A program made the position numbers and the translations under genes. 5,215 bases of DNA from Emcibacteraceae bacterium. Lineage in GTDB: Bacteria > Pseudomonadota > Alphaproteobacteria > Sphingomonadales > Emcibacteraceae. Positions 1 through 5,215 of this stretch are shown here, piece after piece; the first letter of the stretch is position 1, and every line of letters begins with the position of its first letter. The stretch is taken from NCBI GenBank assembly GCA_016763335.1, contig JAESUD010000251.1, forward strand, positions 1 through 5,215, given 5' to 3'. Below the pieces are notes generated by a model. It did no database searches. It saw nothing but the letters and a program-made list of their open reading frames with translations, and was not told where the DNA came from.

Positions 1-33
1 CATTTCTTTTAGATTGGCGTGTTTTACGGTCAT
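1..33 (-). CDS. Start of an unidentified divergent gene (5' fragment, runs off the left edge)
   Basis: An ATG on the minus strand at 33-31 opens a frame that stays open for all 11 codons to the window edge, reading MTVKHANLKEM. A well-placed Shine-Dalgarno AGGAG (45-41) lies 7 nt upstream, which is the main reason for calling a gene here. Eleven residues are too few to assign a family, so the product is unknown. It is transcribed divergently from the LysR-type regulator, with a LysR-like operator between them. In this family the regulator commonly controls the divergent neighbour, so this gene is the probable target. An alternative ATG at 3-1 is in the same frame but lacks the ribosome-binding site. 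Confidence 0.7.
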   Translation of the reverse strand, partial: MTVKHANLKEM

Positions 34-40
34 TTTACTT

Positions 41-45
41 CTCCT
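41..45 (-). promoter_or_regulatory. Shine-Dalgarno site of the divergent gene
   Basis: The minus strand reads AGGAG, 7 nt before the ATG at 33. This is close to consensus with ideal spacing, and it decides the start of the truncated gene. Confidence 0.75.
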
Positions 46-61
46 GAATGATATGGATGTT

Positions 62-67
62 TTTATA
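62..67 (-). promoter_or_regulatory. Predicted -10 element (TATAAA) for the divergent gene
   Basis: The minus strand reads TATAAA, a 5-of-6 match to TATAAT. It implies a transcription start near 55-56 and a leader of about 22 nt that contains the Shine-Dalgarno site. No good -35 hexamer lies 17 bp upstream (the sequence there is GTGCTT), as is usual for a promoter needing an activator. The inverted repeat at 111-127 would be centred near -63, the usual place for the LysR recognition site. This is a prediction from sequence only. Confidence 0.4.
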
Positions 68-110
68 GGGGGATTAGTCATTAAAAGCACATGAATTTAT
101 GAATGATAGG

Positions 111-127
111 TATAGCTTAAAGCTATA
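111..127. promoter_or_regulatory. Putative LysR-type operator (17-bp perfect inverted repeat)
   Basis: TATAGCTT-A-AAGCTATA is a perfect 8-bp inverted repeat around a single A at 119. It contains the LysR-family T-N11-A motif (T113 to A125) with dyad symmetry. A looser outer repeat, GGTATA (109-114) with TATACC (136-141), flanks it. The site lies between the LysR gene and the divergent gene and ends 20 bp before the regulator's ATG. That position fits both activation of the divergent gene and autorepression of the regulator. Binding itself is inferred. Confidence 0.6.
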
Positions 128-147
128 GCATATGATATACCTTGGCT

Positions 148-1029
148 ATGAAGTTGAGACAGATAGAAATATTCAACGCCGTCTATAGTAGTGGCTCTAT
201 CAGCAGTGCCGCCCGTGCGCTCGCGGTGGCGCAGCCAACGGTCAGTAAAATATTAAAACATACCGAAGATCAGCTCGGATTCTTGCTTTTTCAAAGAAGC
301 AAAGGACGGCTTGTTGCCACCAGCGAAGCCAACGTGCTTTATAAAGAAACCAAATCCATATACCGGCAAATTGCCAAACTAAACAACACGGTGGATAATC
401 TTAAGAACCCTGATGCGGGCAAATTTAGAATTGTATCGGTAGCCGCGCTTGGTCTTGAGGCATTGCCAAAGGTTATACAAAAATACCGTGCTAAATATAA
501 AGAAACCCGGTTTATTTACCAAACCCATCATTATCATAATCTGGTAAAATCATTGCTTGATTATGATAAGGATCTCGGTTTTGCCCTTAACCCGCCGCCG
601 CGCGAGGGCATAAAGCAAATTCCTACTGGCGAAGGCGAGCTGGTTTGTATCTATCAAAATGGTGAATTTGATAATTTTCCCGAACGTCTTAAATTCAACG
701 ATCTGGAAGGTCATGATTTTGTCAGTATTGAAGCAAGCGGGCCGCTTGGTGATATCCTTTCCGAGCGTATGACGCGGGAAGATAGTAATTTCAATTCAAA
801 AATCATTGCCCAAACATATTTTGTCGCCCGAAACCTGGTCGGGCTTGGCAGCGGCATTGCAATAGTCGATAGCATAACCGCCAAATCAGCAGGGCCGGGC
901 AGCCCAAAATATAAAGGGTTTAACCCACCAATGAAATTTGCCGTGAAAGCGCTTTACGCAGAAGAACGGCCATTATCCAATTTGTATCAGGATTTTTTAG
1001 AGTTTCTCAAAGAAAATATTGAACTATAA
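148..1029 (+). CDS. LysR-family transcriptional regulator
   Basis: This is a DNA-binding regulator of 293 residues, a typical length for LysR proteins. The N-terminal winged helix-turn-helix spans about residues 3-60: MKLRQIEIFNAVYSSGS, then SAARALAVAQPTVSKILKHTE, with LGFLLFQR before the wing. A linker helix follows (about 61-90), and the effector-binding domain runs from about residue 93 (GKFRIVSVAAL) to the end, including the late GLGSGIAIVDS segment (232-242). The inducer cannot be predicted. The ATG at 148 is preferred because LysR proteins commonly begin just before the LRQIE-type segment. An in-frame TTG at 142 would add only two residues. Neither start has a Shine-Dalgarno sequence. 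The gene faces a divergent gene across a LysR-like operator, which suggests local control and autoregulation. The nnrS FNR-type box starts at the base after its stop codon. Confidence 0.93.
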   Translation: MKLRQIEIFNAVYSSGSISSAARALAVAQPTVSKILKHTEDQLGFLLFQRSKGRLVATSEANVLYKETKSIYRQIAKLNNTVDNLKNPDAGKFRIVSVAALGLEALPKVIQKYRAKYKETRFIYQTHHYHNLVKSLLDYDKDLGFALNPPPREGIKQIPTGEGELVCIYQNGEFDNFPERLKFNDLEGHDFVSIEASGPLGDILSERMTREDSNFNSKIIAQTYFVARNLVGLGSGIAIVDSITAKSAGPGSPKYKGFNPPMKFAVKALYAEERPLSNLYQDFLEFLKENIEL

Positions 1030-1043
1030 TTGATTAAGGTCAA
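1030..1043. promoter_or_regulatory. Putative FNR/NNR/DNR-type box upstream of nnrS
   Basis: TTGAT-TAAG-GTCAA has half-sites TTGAT and, on the other strand, TTGAC. These match the TTGAY-N4-RTCAA consensus of the Crp/Fnr-family regulators FNR, NNR/NnrR and DNR. With the flanking bases it extends to ATTGA...TCAAT. The centre (1036.5) is about 41 bp upstream of the start point expected from the -10 at 1065-1070, the standard class II activator position. It begins immediately after the lysR stop codon. Which regulator binds cannot be told from the site. Confidence 0.7.
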
Positions 1044-1064
1044 TCATTCTGATTTAGTAGTCGG

Positions 1065-1070
1065 TAATAT
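1065..1070 (+). promoter_or_regulatory. Predicted -10 element of the nnrS promoter
   Basis: TAATAT matches 4 of 6 positions of TATAAT and predicts transcription starting near 1077-1078. The FNR-type box then sits at -40.5 to -41.5, in place of a -35 element. The hexamer is weak alone, and the spacing to the box is the main support. Confidence 0.4.
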
Positions 1071-1089
1071 CGTTGGTAATTAATTCTTT

Positions 1090-1097
1090 GGAGAGGG
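1090..1097 (+). promoter_or_regulatory. Shine-Dalgarno site of nnrS
   Basis: A purine run GGAGAGGG precedes the ATG at 1100, with GGAG six bases from it. It selects this ATG over the in-frame alternative start codon at 1073, which has no comparable site. Confidence 0.7.
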
Positions 1098-1099
1098 TC

Positions 1100-2263
1100 A
1101 TGAAGTCAATTATTTTTGCAGCGGGGTTTAGGGTGTTTTTTCCGCTCGGCGCGCTCGGGGCTGTTTTGCTTTTGCCCTACTGGGTATTATTGATTACGGG
1201 TTATACTGATTATTTACCCAGTTATTTTGCCGCTCCTTCTTGGCACCAGCATGAAATGATTTTTGGTGTATTTGCACCGATAATCATTGGTTTCTTGTAT
1301 ACGGCCGTTCCAAACTGGACAGGTAAGCCATCACCAAGCGGATGGCCGCTTGCTCTGCTTGGTTTGTTATGGATTGCTGGGCGTGTTTCAATATTTAACG
1401 CAGATTTTTTACCAGATTTTTTACCACTTATTCTTGATGTGTCCTTGCTGCCGCTGGCGATTATGGGCATTGCCCCGGCAATATTCCAAACCGGCAACAA
1501 ACGCAATTATTTCCTGCCTATTATGTTGATGATATTTGCCGGGTTTAATTTATTCAGTCATTTATCGGCACTGGATATTATAAATATAGATGAAAATAAC
1601 TTTTTCATTGCCGCACTATTATTTGTCGTGATGTTGATGAATGTCATTGGTGGCCGCGTCGCGCCGGCATTTCTAAAAAATAAATACCCGGATGTTAAGC
1701 AATTCACTCATAAGGCCTTGCTGCCAGTCAGCATGGTTTCAATCATCATTTTAATGATTTCCATCATTGCCGAGGCACCTGCGATTATCACCGGAATTTT
1801 TTCCGCCGTTGCCTCAATAACTATTCTTATTCGGCTTTATGGCTGGAAAGGCTGGGTTGCCTATAAAGACCCACTGATGATTATTTTACATATCGGCGTG
1901 CTGTGGATCGCGGTCGGTTTTGCCATTATGGCTTACTCTACATTTTTTAATGAAGGCTATATGGTTCTTTCCTATCATGCCTTTAGCATCGGTGCGGCGG
2001 GCTCGCTCACCCTTGGGGTAATGACGCGGGCGTTGTTTGGACATTCGGGAATGGCTATGAACAACGAAAAAATGATTACCTTTTATTTTATTCTGATTAA
2101 TATTGCCGCGCTTACCCGTATTTTGGCGCCATTGACATTGGTTGATTATTACAGTGAATTATTATTTGTTTCCGGTGTTTGCTGGGTACTCGCGTATCTA
2201 TTATTTCTTGTTCGCGCCGTTCCGGTGATCATAAAGCCACGCGCCGACGGAAAACCCGGCTAA
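1100..2263 (+). CDS. nnrS: NnrS family membrane protein
   Basis: This is an integral inner-membrane protein of 387 residues, near the usual length for NnrS. The founding member is a haem- and copper-containing protein associated with nitric oxide metabolism and tolerance of nitrosative stress; its precise reaction is unsettled. Family hallmarks seen here are FRVFFPLGALGA near the N-terminus (10-21), WHQHEMIFG (48-56), GFLYTAVPNWTG (64-75), GGRVAPAF (184-191) and the HAFSIGAAGSLTLGVMTRA stretch (293-311) followed by GHSG (314-317). H49, H51, H264, H293 and H315 are candidate metal or haem ligands. About 10-12 hydrophobic segments span the protein, with no separate signal peptide. The ATG at 1100 is chosen for its Shine-Dalgarno site. 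An FNR/NNR-type box upstream suggests induction by low oxygen or NO. No denitrification gene is in view. The stop overlaps the convergent murD2 stop. Confidence 0.93.
   Translation: MKSIIFAAGFRVFFPLGALGAVLLLPYWVLLITGYTDYLPSYFAAPSWHQHEMIFGVFAPIIIGFLYTAVPNWTGKPSPSGWPLALLGLLWIAGRVSIFNADFLPDFLPLILDVSLLPLAIMGIAPAIFQTGNKRNYFLPIMLMIFAGFNLFSHLSALDIINIDENNFFIAALLFVVMLMNVIGGRVAPAFLKNKYPDVKQFTHKALLPVSMVSIIILMISIIAEAPAIITGIFSAVASITILIRLYGWKGWVAYKDPLMIILHIGVLWIAVGFAIMAYSTFFNEGYMVLSYHAFSIGAAGSLTLGVMTRALFGHSGMAMNNEKMITFYFILINIAALTRILAPLTLVDYYSELLFVSGVCWVLAYLLFLVRAVPVIIKPRADGKPG
1403..1426 (+). repeat. 12-bp in-frame tandem duplication inside nnrS
   Basis: Two perfect adjacent copies of GATTTTTTACCA (1403-1414 and 1415-1426) encode Asp-Phe-Leu-Pro twice (residues 102-109). 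The base pair CA before the first copy is also repeated. The unit is four codons, so the reading frame is kept. It falls in a loop or at the edge of a predicted membrane helix. It looks like a replication-slippage duplication, although chance similarity in a TTT-rich segment is possible. Confidence 0.7.
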
Positions 2264-3537
2264 GATTTTGCCAGTTCCATGAATAAATTTCCCCGTTGCT
2301 CAAAATCCTTAAACGCATCATAGCTCGGCGCGGCGGGGGAAAGCAGGATATATCCGCCTTTGGGGGTAATCTGCTTGGCGGTGGTAACGGCTTCCTGAAG
2401 GCTTGAGGTCTGTTGTTTATTCGCAGTTTTCAACTGTTTAAAAAGACGCTCACCCGTTTCATAGGCACATATCACCGAAATATTATTGTGATGATCAATA
2501 TGATTGCAAAGTTCATTATAATCCTGTTCACGGTCCTCGCCACCAATGATCAATGTAATGTTTTTATCTGATAGCGCGTTAAGCGCCGCAAGGGTTGCCT
2601 CCGGATCGGTGGATATGCTGTCATTGACAAAATAATGATCATTTATGGGCCCGATAATCTGTAACCGGTGCGGCAGGCCGGGGTAATCACTACCCGCCGC
2701 CAGACATTTGGTGAGCTCTAGTCCAAGCTGCTTGCAAATAGATAACGCCGCGCAAAGGTTTTCCAGATTATGCTCACCGAGCAGAGGAAAATTTTCACAG
2801 CTGCCAACCTCGCGTGCGCCGTCATAAATCACCCCGTCTTTAAAATGAATATTGTCTGGGTCATTAAAGAAGAGCGTATTTTTTGCAATATCCAGGGTTC
2901 GCGGTTCATTGAAATTGGTAATGTTTATCTCTGCACCGCGTCTAAGCAAATTACATTTATCATGGTAATATGCCTCATGGGTTTTGTGCCACTGAATATG
3001 CTCGGGAAATAAGTTAAGCAAAACCGCAATATCCGGCGCGTAGGCAAGATCACATGTTTGATAACTTGATAACTCAACCACATAATAATCGGCATCAACG
3101 GGCAGGGACAGCAGTGCCGTACCGATATTGCCGCCAAGCTCGGCATTAAGTCCCAGCGATTTTAAAATATGATGTAGCAGCGCACTTGTCGTGCTTTTGC
3201 CGTTGCTGCCCGTTATGGCAACCACTTTGCCTTCTTTCGCTATAGAGAACCAGATATTGGTGGCAGACGTAACTTCTATGCCATGTTCCTGCATTTTTTT
3301 AACGGCAGGGTGGTAATAGCTAATGCCCGGTGATTTTATGATGACATCAAAGCCATCTAAATGATCCAGTAGATCACTCTGAAGAATGAAATTTTCTGCA
3401 CCGTCCATATTGTTATTATCAATAATGATCAGCTCTTTATCTGGAAACTGCACCTTAAGAAACGCAGCGGTGGTTTTACCCTCGCGCCCCATACCCCAAA
3501 TGGCAATGCGCTTATCTTTGAGTTTTGATAAATTCAT
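2260..3537 (-). CDS. murD2: UDP-N-acetylmuramoyl-L-alanine--L-glutamate ligase (MurD2)
   Basis: This is a cytoplasmic Mur ligase of 425 residues that joins glutamate to UDP-MurNAc-L-Ala using ATP. It has an N-terminal dinucleotide-like domain with GMGREGK (15-21), the ATP loop ITGSNGKSTT (108-117), GGNIG (135-139), ELSSYQ (155-160), H180 in PEH, a probable carbamylated lysine K194, GEHNLEN (254-260), GLPHRL (287-292), NDSIST (305-310) and the C-terminal SPAAPSYDAF (400-409) with FEQRGN. The L-Glu-specific MurD2 assignment rests on the adjoining murL, the GxGREG N-terminal motif, and departures from E. coli MurD: NDSIST for NDSKAT, and GGEDR with Arg336 where MurD has D-Glu-contacting Lys348. 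Those alignments are from memory. The start lies 26 bp inside the end of murL, suggesting translational coupling. The upstream Shine-Dalgarno (GGA) is weak. Canonical MurD is the alternative. Confidence 0.85.
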   Translation of the reverse strand: MNLSKLKDKRIAIWGMGREGKTTAAFLKVQFPDKELIIIDNNNMDGAENFILQSDLLDHLDGFDVIIKSPGISYYHPAVKKMQEHGIEVTSATNIWFSIAKEGKVVAITGSNGKSTTSALLHHILKSLGLNAELGGNIGTALLSLPVDADYYVVELSSYQTCDLAYAPDIAVLLNLFPEHIQWHKTHEAYYHDKCNLLRRGAEINITNFNEPRTLDIAKNTLFFNDPDNIHFKDGVIYDGAREVGSCENFPLLGEHNLENLCAALSICKQLGLELTKCLAAGSDYPGLPHRLQIIGPINDHYFVNDSISTDPEATLAALNALSDKNITLIIGGEDREQDYNELCNHIDHHNNISVICAYETGERLFKQLKTANKQQTSSLQEAVTTAKQITPKGGYILLSPAAPSYDAFKDFEQRGNLFMELAKS

Positions 3538-4846
3538 TCAAATAATCCAGATATTTTTCAGGTATATTATGCGGGTATTTATGCTCTAGCGCTAATTTCT
3601 TTAAAGCATCCCGGTCAAGCGTTTCAATATCAAGCTCAGCCGATAGTTTTTTAACAATCGCATCATTCGCCCATTCGGTTGTCGTCAGGCATTTGATAAT
3701 CTGTTGGCATTCTTCAATTTCACCAACGCACTCAAACGGTTTATGCCCTTTAAGGCCGCATAATTCACGAAACCCGTCTTCCTGACTGGCATCATCAAGC
3801 ATATTTTTACCAAAAATACCAATCAGCTTTTCACGCTCAATAAAGGGCGATAACGCCAGAAACACAAACTGGCATTTCGGGCATTCACAACACCAACCAT
3901 ATTGGCGCACGCCTGCGTCTATATGAAAGTTGCGATTGCAGCTTTTAAAATCAGCAAAATATTTATCCTGCGCGGAAAATAAAGCCGCGATACCCGTTTC
4001 ACTTAACGGACGGAGCAGTGAGAAATACTGAAAATTCTTAAGGCTTGTTTTTTGAATATATTTCTCAAAATCTAACTCGAAATCAAGCGATTTACTATAT
4101 TGATGATTAATTTCTATGCCGCCAAATTCCATGTTGCCGGCGCTCGCCGATCCTTCATTTGACATCACTACAGAGCCATAATCATAAAGCACAGCACCGC
4201 AGGCCATGATGAACGACAAAATTCCGGTAATCGGCACATGCCCGTTCATCGCCCCCTTATCATTAAGCGCAAACAAAGCCGGGTCAAGAGTGCGGGTAAT
4301 ATGTATGGCATCGCCGCCTGCAATTTTCATCACATCCAAAATCGGTTTCTTGGCATTTATGGCAATCATACGGTGCGGACGCTTTGCCGCAATAATTGCT
4401 TCTAATGATACAGTGCTGTCCTTGCCGCCGCCGATAGGTACCATACAATTCTCGGATAATGTAAGGTCGCTTGGCTGTGGATGATGGTTTGATCCAACCG
4501 GAAAGCGGATTACGCCGCTAAGGTCAATATCATTTTCCACCGAAAATTCACCAAGCCCGTGTCTATAAAATTTAAAGAAAAAATCGGCCTCTTCCTTGGC
4601 CAGCGGCTCGCCTTCAATTCTAATGTCCGTGGGGCAATAGGCTTTATAATAACTTATCCCTGCCGCCAGATGAAGCCCGCGCATGGCTTTATTCAGGGCG
4701 TCCAGATCCGCGTCATTCAGATCCTTCTTTGCACCGGAAAAATGAATGACTTCATTAAAGCCCGGTCCATCAGAATAAGCATATTTAAGCTCAATATTCT
4801 GTTGATCGGGATCATAGCTTGCTGATTTAAAAATAAACGCGTTCAT
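3512..4846 (-). CDS. murL: UDP-N-acetyl-alpha-D-muramoyl-L-alanyl-L-glutamate epimerase (MurL)
   Basis: MurL inverts the terminal L-Glu of UDP-MurNAc-L-Ala-L-Glu to D-Glu in an ATP- and Mg-dependent reaction, supplying D-Glu to peptidoglycan without glutamate racemase. The 444-residue protein has an N-terminal domain (1-130), a pyrophosphatase-type ATP loop GGGKDST (139-145), MSNEGSASAGN (228-238), a Cys cluster WCCECPKC (318-325) and a C-terminal helical region with GHKPFECVG (367-375). No membrane segment or signal peptide is seen. The call rests on this architecture and on the adjacent murD2, the known partner order. The ATG at 4846 gives a natural N-terminus (MNAFIFKSASYD) and has a weak AAGGGTG site at 11-12 nt. 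An ATG at 4894 would add 16 residues and overlap the upstream stop by 4 bp, so the start is uncertain. The 3' end overlaps murD2 by 26 bp. Confidence 0.87.
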   Translation of the reverse strand: MNAFIFKSASYDPDQQNIELKYAYSDGPGFNEVIHFSGAKKDLNDADLDALNKAMRGLHLAAGISYYKAYCPTDIRIEGEPLAKEEADFFFKFYRHGLGEFSVENDIDLSGVIRFPVGSNHHPQPSDLTLSENCMVPIGGGKDSTVSLEAIIAAKRPHRMIAINAKKPILDVMKIAGGDAIHITRTLDPALFALNDKGAMNGHVPITGILSFIMACGAVLYDYGSVVMSNEGSASAGNMEFGGIEINHQYSKSLDFELDFEKYIQKTSLKNFQYFSLLRPLSETGIAALFSAQDKYFADFKSCNRNFHIDAGVRQYGWCCECPKCQFVFLALSPFIEREKLIGIFGKNMLDDASQEDGFRELCGLKGHKPFECVGEIEECQQIIKCLTTTEWANDAIVKKLSAELDIETLDRDALKKLALEHKYPHNIPEKYLDYLNEFIKTQR

Positions 4847-4890
4847 GGTTTTGTTTTCACCCTTTTTTACGGCAAAAACAAGGCTTAAAA

Positions 4891-5215
4891 TCATTCATTG
4901 AATAATTTTATAAACTCCCTAACCCGTATGGCGTTAACGCCAATATCACCGCGACCAATGCGCGATACACTGCGAACATCAATGCGGCTGCCACTTGGCG
5001 CCATTGAAATCACGACTACTGTATCATCAACAAATTTGAAAAACGGTGTTTCTGCGATGCCTTCAAAGCGGCGCACTACCGGGTCGGCACCAATAATTTC
5101 CCAACCCATTGCCTCACCAACTGCTAATGCTTTTGCATATGCTTCGTAGGGGCTTAGGCTGCTGATGATCGGTTTAATATCCGGGAAGGCGGCAATTTGT
5201 TGCACGGCAATTTCC
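4891..5215 (-). CDS. DUF1499 domain protein, C-terminal part (5' end beyond the window)
   Basis: The frame is open to the right edge, so the true start lies outside. The visible 108 residues match the C-terminal part of DUF1499 proteins: AAFPDIKPI, the SPYEAYAKALAVGEAMGWEI segment, a diverse strand region ending FFKFVDDTVVVIS, then SRIDVRSVSRIGRGDIGVN and the closing IRVREFIKLFNE. The biochemical function of DUF1499 is not known; members are often lipoproteins or have N-terminal membrane segments, a part not visible here. The internal GTG at 5205 is not a credible start because the homologous domain begins further upstream. The gene precedes murL on the same strand and is probably cotranscribed. 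Its TGA at 4893-4891 overlaps a possible murL ATG (ATGA). A role linked to the cell envelope is only a positional inference. Confidence 0.85.
   Translation of the reverse strand, partial: EIAVQQIAAFPDIKPIISSLSPYEAYAKALAVGEAMGWEIIGADPVVRRFEGIAETPFFKFVDDTVVVISMAPSGSRIDVRSVSRIGRGDIGVNAIRVREFIKLFNE

Noticed and set aside
1073..1099. Nine-codon upstream extension of nnrS
   Set aside because: The strong Shine-Dalgarno at 1090-1097 lies inside the extension and serves the ATG at 1100. The predicted transcript also starts near 1078, after the earlier codon.
1222..1506. Minus-strand open frame of 94 codons inside nnrS
   Set aside because: It lies entirely antisense to strongly recognisable NnrS sequence and shows no ribosome-binding site or family resemblance.
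2243..2260. Hairpin GCCG-AC-GG-AAAA-CC-CGGC at the end of nnrS as a terminator
   Set aside because: The stem is only 6 bp with a 2-nt bulge and no T-run follows on either strand, so it does not qualify as an intrinsic terminator.
2770..3146. Short open frames (plus 2770-3012, minus 2925-3146) inside murD2
   Set aside because: Both overlap the conserved murD2 frame and have no independent evidence of coding.
2260..3537. Canonical D-Glu-adding MurD
   Set aside because: The adjoining overlapping murL and the GGEDR and NDSIST motifs favour MurD2. Canonical activity is kept as an alternative in the entry.
3512..4846. PP-loop tRNA-modifying or NAD/GMP-synthetase-type enzyme
   Set aside because: The GGGKDS loop is shared, but the overall length, the Cys cluster position and the MurD2 partner fit MurL better.
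4898..5149. Plus-strand open frame of 83 codons opposite the DUF1499 gene
   Set aside because: It is a shadow of the DUF1499 coding sequence with low-complexity composition and no supporting start signals.

Overview
The window looks like chromosomal DNA of a Gram-negative proteobacterium, most likely an alphaproteobacterium. The grounds are the DUF1499 protein, the NnrS protein, the MurL/MurD2 pair and the moderate, slightly AT-leaning base composition. The assignment is an inference from gene content and not a phylogenetic result. No RNA gene, insertion sequence, phage gene or CRISPR array is visible, and coding density is very high.

Layout. At the left edge only the first 11 codons of a minus-strand gene are present (1-33), preceded by a good Shine-Dalgarno sequence. 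A 114-bp divergent intergenic region separates it from a LysR-type regulator on the plus strand (148-1029). That region holds a perfect 17-bp inverted repeat matching the LysR T-N11-A operator, centred about 63 bp upstream of a predicted start of the divergent gene. Next comes nnrS (1100-2263), a multi-pass membrane protein of the nitric-oxide-associated NnrS family. An FNR/NNR/DNR-type box (1030-1043) starts at the base after the lysR stop codon and lies at the class II (-41.5) distance from a predicted nnrS start point.

The right half is a minus-strand gene cluster, read from right to left: a DUF1499 gene truncated by the window edge (4891-5215), murL (3512-4846) and murD2 (2260-3537). The genes are packed tightly. 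murL and murD2 overlap by 26 bp, and a possible upstream murL start would overlap the DUF1499 stop by 4 bp. The murD2 and nnrS stop codons overlap tail to tail by 4 bp.

Biology. MurD2 and MurL form the alternative glutamate-incorporation route of peptidoglycan synthesis, characterised in Xanthomonas. MurD2 ligates L-glutamate to UDP-MurNAc-L-Ala, and MurL then epimerises the terminal L-Glu to D-Glu in an ATP-dependent step, so no glutamate racemase (MurI) is needed. This pair is the most noteworthy content of the window. The DUF1499 gene upstream is a candidate functional partner by position only. nnrS appears to be a separate unit under oxygen- or NO-responsive control, and the LysR gene probably controls the divergent gene cut off at the left edge.
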